DNA of 64,000 bases from Lysobacterales bacterium (GTDB taxonomy: Bacteria; Pseudomonadota; Gammaproteobacteria; Xanthomonadales; Xanthomonadaceae). The DNA is taken from assembly GCA_017302135.1 (NCBI GenBank), contig JAFLDZ010000005.1, positions 210,159 to 274,158 on the forward strand, in the 5' to 3' direction. Shown in pieces: positions 42,994 to 52,206 of the stretch. Within the stretch, counting starts at the first letter, position 1. Each line of letters starts with the position of its first letter. Position numbers and translations under genes: made by a program. The notes beneath the pieces were generated by a model. That model was not told the DNA's origin. It did no database searches and worked only from the letters and a program-made list of their open reading frames with translations.

Positions 42994-44061
42994 GCCCGCG
43001 AAGCGCGGGTAGTCGGTATAGCCCTTCGCGTCCCAGGTGTAGAACGTGCTGCGGTCGGCTTCGGCCAGCGCTGCACCGGCGCGCAAGCGCTCGGGCAGAT
43101 CGGGGTTGGCGATGAAGGGCACGCCGAACGCGACCGCATCGAGTTTGCCGTCGGCGATCGCGGTTTCGGCTTCCTCGGCGCTGTAGGCCATGTTGCCGAC
43201 CAGTACGCCGTTGAAGCTTTCGCGCGCGGGTGTCATCACGTCGCCGTGCTGCTGGCCGAGGAAATCGCCGCGCATCACGTGCCAGTAGGCGAGACCGAAA
43301 TCGTTGAGACGCTGGCCGAGCCAGCGGACGAGACCGATCGGGTCGCTGTCGAGCATGCTGTTGTAACTGTTGAGCGGCGAGACGCGCAGACCGACACGAC
43401 CGCTGCCCCAGACGGCGCAGACCGCTTCCAGCACTTCGAGCAGCAGCCGCGCGCGATGTTCGATCGTGCCGCCGTACGGGCCGCTGCGCAGATTCGAGCC
43501 GTCGCGCAGGAATTCGTCGAGCAGATAGCCGTTCGCGCCGTGCACTTCCACACCGTCGAACCCGGCGGCTTTCGCATTGCGCGCCGCATGCGCGAAGCCG
43601 GCGACGATGCCCGGCAGTTCGTCGTCTGCGAGCGCGCGCGGAACGACGTAATCGACTTTGCCCTTCGGCGTGTACACCTGATCGTTGCTGATCGCGATCG
43701 CGCTGGGGGCGACCGGCTGGGCATCGTCGTTGAGGTCGGGATGACAGGCGCGTCCACCGTGCCAGAGCTGCAGCGCGATGCGCCCGCCGGCGGCGTGTAC
43801 CGCGTCGGTCACGCGCTTCCACCCGGCGACCTGCGCTTCGCTGTGGATGCCGGGCTCGCGCCAGAACGCGGAGTTGCCCGGCATCGCCATCGTCGCTTCG
43901 GCGATGATCAGACCGGCGCTGGCGCGCTGCGCGTAGTACTCGGCCATCAGCGGCCCGGGGATATGATCGTCTTCGGCGCGACAGCGGGTGAGCGGCGCCA
44001 TCAGGATGCGGTTGGGCAGGGTGAGATCGCCGGCTTGCAGCGGTGCGAACAGATGCTTCAT
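42991..44061 (-). CDS. nemA-like: Old Yellow Enzyme family alkene reductase
   Basis: A 356-residue FMN-dependent ene-reductase. Family marks: the start LFAPLQAGDLTLPNRILMAP, the flavin/substrate segment QLWHGGRACHPDL, the His/Asn-type pair and Tyr in EVHGANGYLLDEFLRDGSN, and SGPYGGTIEHRARLLLEVLE. It reduces the C=C bond of activated alkenes, nitro compounds or nitrate esters with NAD(P)H. The stop codon lies within the right inverted repeat of the element above, so the last codons may have been set by its insertion. Confidence 0.93.
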   Translation of the reverse strand: MKHLFAPLQAGDLTLPNRILMAPLTRCRAEDDHIPGPLMAEYYAQRASAGLIIAEATMAMPGNSAFWREPGIHSEAQVAGWKRVTDAVHAAGGRIALQLWHGGRACHPDLNDDAQPVAPSAIAISNDQVYTPKGKVDYVVPRALADDELPGIVAGFAHAARNAKAAGFDGVEVHGANGYLLDEFLRDGSNLRSGPYGGTIEHRARLLLEVLEAVCAVWGSGRVGLRVSPLNSYNSMLDSDPIGLVRWLGQRLNDFGLAYWHVMRGDFLGQQHGDVMTPARESFNGVLVGNMAYSAEEAETAIADGKLDAVAFGVPFIANPDLPERLRAGAALAEADRSTFYTWDAKGYTDYPRFAG

Positions 44062-44168
44062 CGGAATGCTCGTGTGAGGGTCGACGAGTGTCGCAGGTGG
44101 CAGTGGCGATCACCACGCGCGATTCCACGCACGGGCAGAACGATGCGGCGCATCCGATATGCGAACAA

Positions 44169-44197
44169 CCGCCGGTCGCTTCGACAGCGACCGGCGG
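44169..44197 (-). terminator. Hairpin after the TonB-like gene
   Basis: A perfect 12-bp stem (44169-44180 with 44186-44197) with a 5-base loop, 32 bases past the TonB-like stop. Only a short T-rich tail (TTGTTC) on the transcribed side. Confidence 0.55.
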
Positions 44198-44229
44198 CAA
44201 TGCGCTGAAGAAAGTACGCGCGCGTACCG

Positions 44230-44922
44230 CTATTGCAGACTCAGACTGAAATTCACCGGGACGATGCCGTAGACCTGCACGGCCCGGCCATCGCGGATCG
44301 CCGGCCGGAACATCCACTTGCGCAGTACCTGACGGCGCGCGGCGTCGTCGAGCCTGCGGTTGCCGCTGCTGCGCTCGATCTCCACCGACAGCGGTTTGCC
44401 GTCCACGTCCACCAGCACCTTCAACACCACCGTGCCCTGGATGCCGTTGAGCAGCGCTTCGCGTGGATAGGTCGGTGCAGGTGCGGAGGCGTATTCGAGG
44501 CGTGTGCTCGGCAGCGGGTCGGGATTCGGCAGCGTCGGGCCGAGGTCCGGCATCGGGTCGGCGAGAGTGGGCGGAGCATAGTCCGTGCCGTCGGGCACGA
44601 TCACGTCCTGGTCCGGCATCGGCTGCGGTTTGGGTGGATTCGACAGCGTCGGCGCGGTGGCGCGGATCGTCTGCGGTTTCACGATCGGCACCGGCTCGGG
44701 TTCCACCGGCTTGGGTTTCGGCGGTTCCGGGATGTACCAGGTTTCCTTGTCCGGCGGCGCGATCTGCATCGGCGCCGACACCGGCACCATCAGCAGCATC
44801 AGTGCGGCGACGTTGAGCGCGATCGCGCCGGCGATGCCAAGGATACGGACGGGTTCGATCCTTGAAATCGCCTGCTGCAGACCTGCCGCGTGGGCATGGG
44901 GATGACGTTGGGACAGCACCAT
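44230..44922 (-). CDS. TonB family protein
   Basis: A 230-residue energy transducer: short cytoplasmic head, one membrane segment (about 28-48, ILGIAGAIALNVAALMLLMV), a Pro/Glu/Lys-rich periplasmic spacer (about 55-145) and the C-terminal TonB fold with YPREALLNGIQGTVVLKVLV and RKWMFRPA. It would pass proton-motive force to TonB-dependent outer-membrane receptors. GGAGG just before the ATG is a very strong ribosome-binding site. No exbB/exbD or receptor gene is adjacent. Confidence 0.88.
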   Translation of the reverse strand: MVLSQRHPHAHAAGLQQAISRIEPVRILGIAGAIALNVAALMLLMVPVSAPMQIAPPDKETWYIPEPPKPKPVEPEPVPIVKPQTIRATAPTLSNPPKPQPMPDQDVIVPDGTDYAPPTLADPMPDLGPTLPNPDPLPSTRLEYASAPAPTYPREALLNGIQGTVVLKVLVDVDGKPLSVEIERSSGNRRLDDAARRQVLRKWMFRPAIRDGRAVQVYGIVPVNFSLSLQ

Positions 44923-45009
44923 GGGACACCTCCATCGGTTGGGAACGATGGTGGAAACGCGCCTTGGATTCCGGCGGGGTTAAGTTCGCCGAAAAATTTC
45001 CGCGCAAGC

Positions 45010-45035
45010 GAAAACACCCGCCGTGGGGCGGGTGT
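45010..45035 (-). terminator. Rho-independent terminator of the SIMPL gene
   Basis: Read leftward: ACACCCGCC (from 45035), CCAC loop, GGCGGGTGT (to 45014), then TTTT (45013-45010). It begins 27 bases past the SIMPL-gene stop. Confidence 0.88.
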
Positions 45036-45062
45036 CGATGGATCGAGTGCGTTGGTGCTTGC

Positions 45063-45818
45063 TCAGCGGCCGAGTTCGAACACCACGTTGATCGTGGCCG
45101 ACAGCGAACTCTCGCCCGGCGACATCGGCGTGTCCGCAACTTCCATGGCGGCGGCGCGCATCATCACCGGCATCGGTGTCGGCGGGGTGTAGCCGCCGCC
45201 TTCGTTGATGCTCACCACGCGACGCACGCGCAGTCCGAGCGCTTTTGCGTAGAGTTCGGCGCGGTGCTGGGCTTTCTTGATCGCCGCGAGCCGCGCCTCG
45301 TCGTAGGCGTCTTCCGGGTTGTCGATCTCGAAGTTCGGCCCGTTCACCTGGTTGGCGCCCACGGCGACCATCGCGTCCAGCACCTTGCCCAGTTTCGCGA
45401 TGTCGCGGACCTTCACGTTGAGGGTGTTGCTGGCCTGGTAGCCGATGATCGCGGGCGGCTGGTTTTCGGCGTAGCGATACTGCGGATTGATGCTGATGCC
45501 GGTGGTCTGCACGTCGCGTTCGGCGATGCCGGCGGCCTTGATCGCAGCGACCACTTTGGTCATTTGTTCGGTGTTCTGGCGGAGCGCGGCATTGGCATCC
45601 GTGGCCTGGGTGACGACGCCGGTGGACAGGGTCGCGATATCGGGGATGCGGATGGCGCGCGCCTCGGCACTGATCGACAGCAGGGTGCCGTCGTTGGCGA
45701 TGGTCGGCGGAGTCTGTGCGGATGCGGTCATGGCGAGGCCCGAGGCGAAGACGGTGGTGAAGGCGATGATGAGCAGACGGGGGAGGGTGCGGGGGCGGCG
45801 AAGCATGTGGGTCTCCAT
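45063..45818 (-). CDS. SIMPL domain (BP26/OMP28-like) periplasmic protein
   Basis: A 251-residue exported protein. Signal peptide (LLIIAFTTVFASGLAMTASA) then the SIMPL domain: ISAEARAIRIPDIATLSTGV, AAIKAAGIAERDVQTTGISI and AIKKAQHRAELYAKALGLRV. Homologues form ring-like or envelope-associated assemblies of uncertain role. Two starts compete: ATG at 45818 and ATG at 45806, each preceded by GGAGACCCA because that stretch is duplicated. It is read leftward, divergent from maf. Confidence 0.85.
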   Translation of the reverse strand: METHMLRRPRTLPRLLIIAFTTVFASGLAMTASAQTPPTIANDGTLLSISAEARAIRIPDIATLSTGVVTQATDANAALRQNTEQMTKVVAAIKAAGIAERDVQTTGISINPQYRYAENQPPAIIGYQASNTLNVKVRDIAKLGKVLDAMVAVGANQVNGPNFEIDNPEDAYDEARLAAIKKAQHRAELYAKALGLRVRRVVSINEGGGYTPPTPMPVMMRAAAMEVADTPMSPGESSLSATINVVFELGR

Positions 45819-45933
45819 TGGGTCTCCGTGGGTGAGCCCTTGAGGGCCAGCGGGTGAACGCACTGTGAGCCCGGTCGGGGTCCGCGAAGGAACCGCGTTC
45901 AGGTGTTGGCGATCCGCAATGTATCCTAGGCCG

Positions 45934-46554
45934 ATGCTGCATCTCGCCTCGAAATCCCCCCGTCGTCGTGAACTGTTAAGGATGCTCGGTCTCGACTTCG
46001 GCATCCTCGACCTCGACCTTCCGGAAACGCCCGCGTCCGGCGAGCTGCCGGAAGACTATGTGCGTCGGGTCGCCCGCGAAAAAGCCGGCGCCGGCCTGCT
46101 GCATGTGGTCGGCCAGCCCGACGCGGTGGTTCTGGGAGCGGACACCGAAGTGGTGCTCGATGGCCGGATCTACGGCAAACCCGTGGATGCCGACGACGCT
46201 GCCGACATGCTGCGGAGCTTGTCGGGACGTACGCACGCGGTGATTTCGGCGCTGTCGATGATCTCCGCCGGCCGCGAACTGCAGGCGGTCTCGGTGTCCG
46301 AGGTGACGTTCGCGCCGATGAGCGAAGCGGACATCCGCGATTATCTGGTCACCGCCGAATGGGACGGCAAGGCCGGCGCCTATGCGATCCAAGGGTGGGC
46401 GCAAAGTTTCATTTCGCATCTCTCGGGCAGCTACAGTGGTGTGATGGGGCTGCCCCTTCACGAAACTGCGGTCCTGCTGAAACAGTTCGGATTATTTCCC
46501 GCGCATCGCGGTCGTACGCCTGATGACGGCATCGCCGAGGAGCGCGCATCATGA
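45934..46554 (+). CDS. maf: Maf family nucleoside triphosphate pyrophosphatase
   Basis: A 206-residue housecleaning enzyme that removes non-canonical or excess nucleoside triphosphates (dTTP/UTP or 7-methyl-GTP types). Motifs: LASKSPRRRELL, EKAGAGLL, VLGADTEVVLDG and GKPVDADDAADML. The ATG at 45934 is chosen because it starts the family domain directly; one at 45919 adds five residues. Its stop overlaps rng through ATGA. Subfamily not decided. Confidence 0.94.
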   Translation: MLHLASKSPRRRELLRMLGLDFGILDLDLPETPASGELPEDYVRRVAREKAGAGLLHVVGQPDAVVLGADTEVVLDGRIYGKPVDADDAADMLRSLSGRTHAVISALSMISAGRELQAVSVSEVTFAPMSEADIRDYLVTAEWDGKAGAYAIQGWAQSFISHLSGSYSGVMGLPLHETAVLLKQFGLFPAHRGRTPDDGIAEERAS

Positions 46555-48125
46555 GTGAAGAGATTCTGGTCAACGTCACGCCGCGGGAAACCCGGGTTGC
46601 GGTGGTCGAAAACGGCATGCTGCAGGAACTGCACATCGAGCGCGGCTGGCGACGCGGCGTGGTCGGCAACATCTACAAAGGCAAAGTGCAGCGGGTGATG
46701 CCCGGCATGCAGGCGGCGTTCGTCGACATCGGTCTGGACCGCGCCGCGTTCCTGCACGCCAACGACATCTTCCGCGCCAGCGCTGCGCCGGCCATCGACA
46801 CGACGCTGGGCGAAACCGGGCTGGATGGAGAAGGCGAGTCCGCCGTCGCCGCCGCCACCGTCACGTCGACGCAGGTGGTGCCTTCGATCACCGAACTGCT
46901 GCGCGACGGGCAGGAGATCGTGGTCCAGGTGGTGAAGGACCCGATCGGCAGCAAGGGTGCGCGGCTGACCACCCAGATCAGCATTCCGTCGCGCTATCTC
47001 GTACTGCTGCCGCAGTCCAAGGTCATCGGCGTGTCTTCGCGGATCGAGGAAGAGACCGAGCGCCAGCGGCTGAAAGCGCTGGTGGCGGGTCAAGGCCAGA
47101 ACACCGGTCAAAGCATGGGCCAGAACGGTGCGCAGAACGGCCAGACATCGCCCGGGTACATCGTACGCACCAATGCCGAGGGGCAGCCGGCGGAAGCGCT
47201 GGCCGAAGACATCGCCTATCTCGGTCGCGTCTGGACGCTGATCGAACAGAACGTCCGCACCACCGCCGTCGGCGGGTGCGTCTACGAGGATCTCAGTCTG
47301 CCGATGCGCGCGGTACGCGATCTGATCCGACGCGATGTGGAGAAAGTGAAGGTCGATTCGCGCGAAACCTGCGACCGTTTGCGCACGTTCGCCGCGCAGT
47401 ACATGCCGGGCCTCGCCGAAAAGATCGAGCACTATGTCGGCGCGCGGCCGGTCTTCGATCTCTATGGTGTCGAAGACGAGATCCAGCGCGCGCTGGAGAA
47501 AGAGGTTCCGCTGAAATCAGGCGGCTATCTGGTGATCGACCAGACCGAGGCGATGACGACGATCGACGTCAACACCGGTTCGTTCCTCGGTCAGCGCAAT
47601 CTCGAGGAAACCGTCTACCGCACCAATCTGGAAGCGGCCCAGTCGGTGGCACGGCAACTGCGGCTGCGCAATCTGGGCGGCATCATCATCATCGATTTCA
47701 TCGACATGCTCGATCCCGAGCACCGCCGCCAAGTGCTGCGGACGCTGGAAAAAGCGCTGACCCGCGATCACGCCAAGACCACGGTCTACGATTTCTCGCC
47801 GCTGGGTCTGGTCGAAATGACCCGCAAGCGCACCATCGAAAGCCTGCAGCGGCAGCTCAGCGAGCCCTGCCACGAATGCAGTGGGCGCGGCACGCTGAAG
47901 ACCGCCGAAACCGTGACTTACGAAATCTTCCGCGAAATCACCCGCGCGGTGCGCCAGTTCGAAGCCGCTCGGCTGCTGGTGATCGCATCGCCCAAAGTGG
48001 TGGCTCGCATCACCGACGAGGAATCGCCCGCCGTCGCCGAGCTGGAAGAGTTTCTCGGCAAATCGATCCGCTTCCAGGCGGATGCGCAGTACACCCAGGA
48101 ACAGTTCGATGTGGTCCTGCTGTAG
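46551..48125 (+). CDS. rng: Ribonuclease G
   Basis: A 524-residue member of the RNase E/G family, at normal RNase G length (no long RNase E tail). S1 domain (about 35-130) with GNIYKGKVQRVMPGMQAAFV, the catalytic DNase I-like part with IDVNTGSFLGQRNLEETVYR and GGIIIIDFIDM, and the zinc-link cysteines CHECSGRGT. It matures the 5' end of 16S rRNA and degrades mRNAs. A Gln/Gly/Asn-rich insertion near residues 183-202 is unusual. Starts inside the maf stop. Confidence 0.95.
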   Translation: MSEEILVNVTPRETRVAVVENGMLQELHIERGWRRGVVGNIYKGKVQRVMPGMQAAFVDIGLDRAAFLHANDIFRASAAPAIDTTLGETGLDGEGESAVAAATVTSTQVVPSITELLRDGQEIVVQVVKDPIGSKGARLTTQISIPSRYLVLLPQSKVIGVSSRIEEETERQRLKALVAGQGQNTGQSMGQNGAQNGQTSPGYIVRTNAEGQPAEALAEDIAYLGRVWTLIEQNVRTTAVGGCVYEDLSLPMRAVRDLIRRDVEKVKVDSRETCDRLRTFAAQYMPGLAEKIEHYVGARPVFDLYGVEDEIQRALEKEVPLKSGGYLVIDQTEAMTTIDVNTGSFLGQRNLEETVYRTNLEAAQSVARQLRLRNLGGIIIIDFIDMLDPEHRRQVLRTLEKALTRDHAKTTVYDFSPLGLVEMTRKRTIESLQRQLSEPCHECSGRGTLKTAETVTYEIFREITRAVRQFEAARLLVIASPKVVARITDEESPAVAELEEFLGKSIRFQADAQYTQEQFDVVLL

Positions 48126-48158
48126 ACGCCAGCCAGCGCTGCGCGGAGCGTGCGGCTG

Positions 48159-51100
48159 ATGCCGACCTCGCTGCGTCGCCGTCTGCGTCTTGCGCGTCGC
48201 GGGCTGTGGTACGTCACTGCGGTCTCGCTGGTGCTGCTGGCCCTGGTCGCGGGCGTCGTGAGTCAGCTGCTGCCGCTGGCCGAGCGTCATCCCGATCGCA
48301 TCGCCGGGTGGCTGAGCGCGCGCGCTGGACGACCGGTGCAGTTCGATCGCGTCCGGACCGAATGGACCCGGCGCGGGCCGTTGCTGCGGCTCGACGGTTT
48401 GCGCGTCGGCGAGGGCAAGGATGCGGTCGCGATCGGCGCGGCGGAAATTCTGGTCTCGCAATACGCCGGCCTGTTGCCCGGGCGTTCCTTCACCGAACTG
48501 CGCGTGCGCAATCTGTCGTTGACGTTGGAGCGTGCCGACGATGGACGCTGGCAGGTACGCGGTCTTCCGGGGCAATCGCAGGGCGGCGATCCGCTGGGTG
48601 CGTTGGAAGGTCTCGGTGAGCTGCAGGTGATCGATGCACGGCTGGGCATTTCGGCGCCGTCGCTGCAGATCGACACCACCATTCCCGATGTCGATGTGCG
48701 CCTGCAGGTCAGCGGCGACCGCGTGCGCAGCGGTCTGCGCGCGCGGATCAGGGGCGATGCTTCGCCGGTCGATGTCGTCCTCGATTTCGATCGCGATACC
48801 GGCGACGGGCGGCTCTACGCTGCGGCCAAAAATGCCGATCTGTCGGCGTGGTCGCCGCTGCTGCGGATCGGCGGCGTAACGATTTCGGCCGGCCGTGGAC
48901 GCGCAGAAGTGTGGGCGACGTTGCGCAAGCACCAGGTCGCCGCGATCAGCGTCGACGGCGACCTCGCGGACGTACGGCTGCGAGGCGCACCGTTCAAGGA
49001 CAACAAGACTGCGCGCGCGGCGACGGTAGCGCCATCGACATCGACATCGACCGCAACCGCAACCGCTGCGCCGGTCGCGACGTTCGCGCGCTTGCAGACC
49101 GTTGCGCACTGGTCGGCCGACGCCAACGGCTGGCGTGTCGATGCGCCGAGCATGCAGGTGCATGCCGAGGCGGACAGCAAACCGCAGATCCTCGATGGTC
49201 TGGTGCTCGCAGGCGGAAAACAATACGGGCTGCGCGCCGAGCGCATCGACGCCGGTCCGCTGTTCGCGGTGATCGCGCTGAGCGACCGGCTCGATCCCGG
49301 GCTGCGGCGCTGGCTGGCTTCGGCGAAACCGGGCGCGGTGCTCGAACGCGTGCGCGTCGGTGGCCTGCGCGACGGTGCCATGACCGCGCAAGCGGGGGTG
49401 CGCGGCCTGCAGTTCGCCGCCGTGGGCGATGCGCCGGGCATCAGCGGACTGAGCGGCGATCTGCGCGGCGACGGCGACGGCCTTGCGTTCGATTTCGATC
49501 CCGCGTCGAAACTGCGTTTCGACTGGCCGCGCGGCTTCGGCGCGACCCATGTGGTGGGTCTGCGCGGTGAGGCGATCGGCTGGCGTGAGGGCGGCGGTTG
49601 GCGCGTGGAAACACCCGCGCTGCGCATCGATGGCGAGGGTTATGGCGCAGACGTGCGCGGTGGCCTGCTCTTCGAGAACGACGGCACCGCGCCGCGGATC
49701 GATATCGTTGCCGCACTCGACGATGCCGCCGCGCCCGTCGCCAAAAAATTCTGGCCCAAACACGTGATGTCGAAAGGGTTGATCGACTGGCTCGACACCG
49801 CGCTGATCGCCGGACAGGTCCGCAACGGCCGTGCGGTGATTTCCGGCGATCTCGACGATTGGCCGTTCAAAGCTGTCGCAGGCGTTCCGCCGAAGGGCGT
49901 GTTCGACGCCCGCGCAACGCTCGAGAACATGCGCGTCAAATTCCACGACGACTGGCCCGCCACCTCGGATATGGACGCCGGGATCGCCTTCATCGGCAAT
50001 GGGTTCTCGGTCGGCGGCAAGGCGGTGCTGGCCGAGGTCGGTCTGCATGCATTCGACGCGGGCATCGCCGATTTCTCGCAGGGCGCGCTCACCATCGATG
50101 CGCACGCCGACGCCGACGCCGCCAAGTTGCTGGCCCTGATGCGACAGAGTCCGTTGCGCAAGGACCATGGCGACATTCTCACCACGCTGGGCGCCAGCGG
50201 ACCGGCGTCTGTCGACTTCGCGCTCGACCTGCCGCTGCACGGCGGCCCGGTGCAGAAGCCGCGGATCGACGGCAATATCGATCTGCGCGGCGTGCGGCTG
50301 TCGGAATCGCAGTGGAAGCTCGCGTTTTCCGGGGTGAACGGGCGCGCGAAGTACAACCAGGATGGCTTCAGCGCGAACGGGTTGCGCGCGCAATACGACC
50401 GTCAGGAAGGCAGGCTCTCGCTGCGCGCCGGTCCCGGCCATGTGCGCGACAAGCGCCAGGGTTTCGAGGCGGAACTCGAAGCGTCGATGACCACCGACGA
50501 TCTGCTCAACCGCAGCGCTGATCTGGCCTGGCTGAAACCGTACGTGCGCGGCCGTTCGCGCTGGACCGCCGGGATCGCGATCCCGGCCGGCAGCAGCGCG
50601 CGCCCGATATCGAAATCCGCGAAAGCGCCGGTCGCGGCACAGGTGACGCGCCTGCAACTGCGCTCCGATCTTGTCGGCACCGCCTTCGATCTGCCGGCGC
50701 CGATGGACAAGACCGCAGGCTCTGCGCTGCCGACCACGATCGACCTGCAACTGCCGCTGGGCAAGGGCGAAGTGGCGATCTCCTTCGGCCAGCGTTTCGC
50801 GCTGCGGGCGAAGGAAAGCCAGGGGCAGCTCGGGATCCGCGCTGCGTTCGGCACCGATCGCGTCGCCGAAGCGCCGCCCGCATCGGGGCTCGTCGTCAGC
50901 GGACGCGCTGCGACCCTGGATGCGATCGGCTGGATCGCGCTCACCCGTGGCGATGGCGGCAACCGGCTGGTATTGCGACGGGTCGATGCCAGCGCCGAAC
51001 GTCTGATCCTGCTCGGCGCGAATTTCCCGGACACGCGGCTGCAGATCGCGCCCGCCAGCGGCGGTCTCGCCGTGCAGCTCGACGGCCCCGCGCTTGCGGG

Positions 51101-52109
51101 CGCGCTTCTGGTTCCGGATGCCGCAGGCGGAACCGTCGCTGGACGTCTTCAGCGGCTCCATTGGCGCAGCGCTGGCACGACCGCATCGCCATCGACGAAC
51201 ACTGGCGTCGCTGCGAACGTTGCCGGGAACAGCAACGGAGAAATCAATCCGGCGAACATCCCGGCGATCAATCTGCGCGTGGACGATCTGCGCATCGTCG
51301 ATGCGGCGTTCGGCGAGACCCAGTTCCGTTCGCGCGCCACCGCGACCGGGATGGAAATCCAGCAATTGCAGACCCGCGCATCGAAGCGGCGGATCGATCT
51401 CACCGGCGACTGGAGCGGACGCGGCGCTGCAGCGCGCACGCGATTGTCGGCGACCCTCGCCAGCGACGATTTCGGTGCATTGCTCAGCGATCTGGGCATC
51501 GGTGGCCGGATCGACGGCGGCAAGGGCGAGGCGCGTTTCGATGCCGCCTGGAGCGGAAGCCCGATGGCGTTCCAGCTGGCTACGCTGGACGGTGCCCTGA
51601 AGCTCGACGTGAAGGGTGGTCGTCTGGTCGAAGTCGAACCCGGCGGCACCGGGCGTGTGCTGGGTCTGCTCAGCATCGCGCAGTTGCCGAAACGACTGAC
51701 CCTCGATTTCCGCGACTTCTTCTCGAAAGGCTTCGCGTTCAACAAGCTGGCCGGCACCGTGCACTTCGGCGGCGGCAGCGCGCGCAGCGACGATCTGGCC
51801 ATCGAAGGGCCGTCGGCGCGGATCAATATCCGTGGCGCCGCGAATCTGCGTGCCCAGACTTTCGACCAGACCATCGAAGTGCTGCCCAAAGCCGGCAATC
51901 TGTTGACCGCGGTCGGTGCGATCGCCGGTGGTCCGGTCGGCGCGGCGGTTGGTGCGGTCGCCAATGCGGTGCTGCAGAAGCCGCTCGGTCAGGCCACGGC
52001 GAAGAACTATCGCGTCACCGGCCCCTGGAAAGACCCGAAGGTCGAAGTGGTCGAACGCCCGAATGCATCCGCGCGCGGCACTTCCAACGTGACCGGCGGC
52101 CGGCCTTGA
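48159..52109 (+). CDS. yhdP: YhdP family AsmA-like protein
   Basis: A 1316-residue inner-membrane-anchored periplasmic protein. One N-terminal membrane helix (VSLVLLALVAGVVSQLLPLA), then a long beta-rich body of the DUF3971/AsmA type and a C-terminal segment with ALDGALKLDVKGGRLVEVEP and GNLLTAVGAIAGGPVGAAVG, a YhdP hallmark. YhdP forms a bridge that carries phospholipids to the outer membrane. The ATG at 48159 is preferred over a GTG three codons earlier since GGAG lies ten bases before it. A Thr/Ser/Ala linker near residue 295 is encoded by hexanucleotide repeats (49034-49066). Confidence 0.93.
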   Translation: MPTSLRRRLRLARRGLWYVTAVSLVLLALVAGVVSQLLPLAERHPDRIAGWLSARAGRPVQFDRVRTEWTRRGPLLRLDGLRVGEGKDAVAIGAAEILVSQYAGLLPGRSFTELRVRNLSLTLERADDGRWQVRGLPGQSQGGDPLGALEGLGELQVIDARLGISAPSLQIDTTIPDVDVRLQVSGDRVRSGLRARIRGDASPVDVVLDFDRDTGDGRLYAAAKNADLSAWSPLLRIGGVTISAGRGRAEVWATLRKHQVAAISVDGDLADVRLRGAPFKDNKTARAATVAPSTSTSTATATAAPVATFARLQTVAHWSADANGWRVDAPSMQVHAEADSKPQILDGLVLAGGKQYGLRAERIDAGPLFAVIALSDRLDPGLRRWLASAKPGAVLERVRVGGLRDGAMTAQAGVRGLQFAAVGDAPGISGLSGDLRGDGDGLAFDFDPASKLRFDWPRGFGATHVVGLRGEAIGWREGGGWRVETPALRIDGEGYGADVRGGLLFENDGTAPRIDIVAALDDAAAPVAKKFWPKHVMSKGLIDWLDTALIAGQVRNGRAVISGDLDDWPFKAVAGVPPKGVFDARATLENMRVKFHDDWPATSDMDAGIAFIGNGFSVGGKAVLAEVGLHAFDAGIADFSQGALTIDAHADADAAKLLALMRQSPLRKDHGDILTTLGASGPASVDFALDLPLHGGPVQKPRIDGNIDLRGVRLSESQWKLAFSGVNGRAKYNQDGFSANGLRAQYDRQEGRLSLRAGPGHVRDKRQGFEAELEASMTTDDLLNRSADLAWLKPYVRGRSRWTAGIAIPAGSSARPISKSAKAPVAAQVTRLQLRSDLVGTAFDLPAPMDKTAGSALPTTIDLQLPLGKGEVAISFGQRFALRAKESQGQLGIRAAFGTDRVAEAPPASGLVVSGRAATLDAIGWIALTRGDGGNRLVLRRVDASAERLILLGANFPDTRLQIAPASGGLAVQLDGPALAGALLVPDAAGGTVAGRLQRLHWRSAGTTASPSTNTGVAANVAGNSNGEINPANIPAINLRVDDLRIVDAAFGETQFRSRATATGMEIQQLQTRASKRRIDLTGDWSGRGAAARTRLSATLASDDFGALLSDLGIGGRIDGGKGEARFDAAWSGSPMAFQLATLDGALKLDVKGGRLVEVEPGGTGRVLGLLSIAQLPKRLTLDFRDFFSKGFAFNKLAGTVHFGGGSARSDDLAIEGPSARINIRGAANLRAQTFDQTIEVLPKAGNLLTAVGAIAGGPVGAAVGAVANAVLQKPLGQATAKNYRVTGPWKDPKVEVVERPNASARGTSNVTGGRP
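49034..49066. repeat. In-frame hexanucleotide repeats in yhdP
   Basis: ATCGAC is repeated three times (49034-49051) and is followed by CGCAAC twice plus CGC (49052-49066). The coded Ser/Thr/Ala linker could vary in length by whole codons through slippage. Confidence 0.7.
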
Positions 52110-52206
52110 TCGCAGCCGGGCTTGATCGAGCACGCGTCCGTCACCATTCCTGACAGACTGCAGAGAGCAGCCTGCCAATCCATCGCCGAACCACAACGGA
52201 ACCCTC

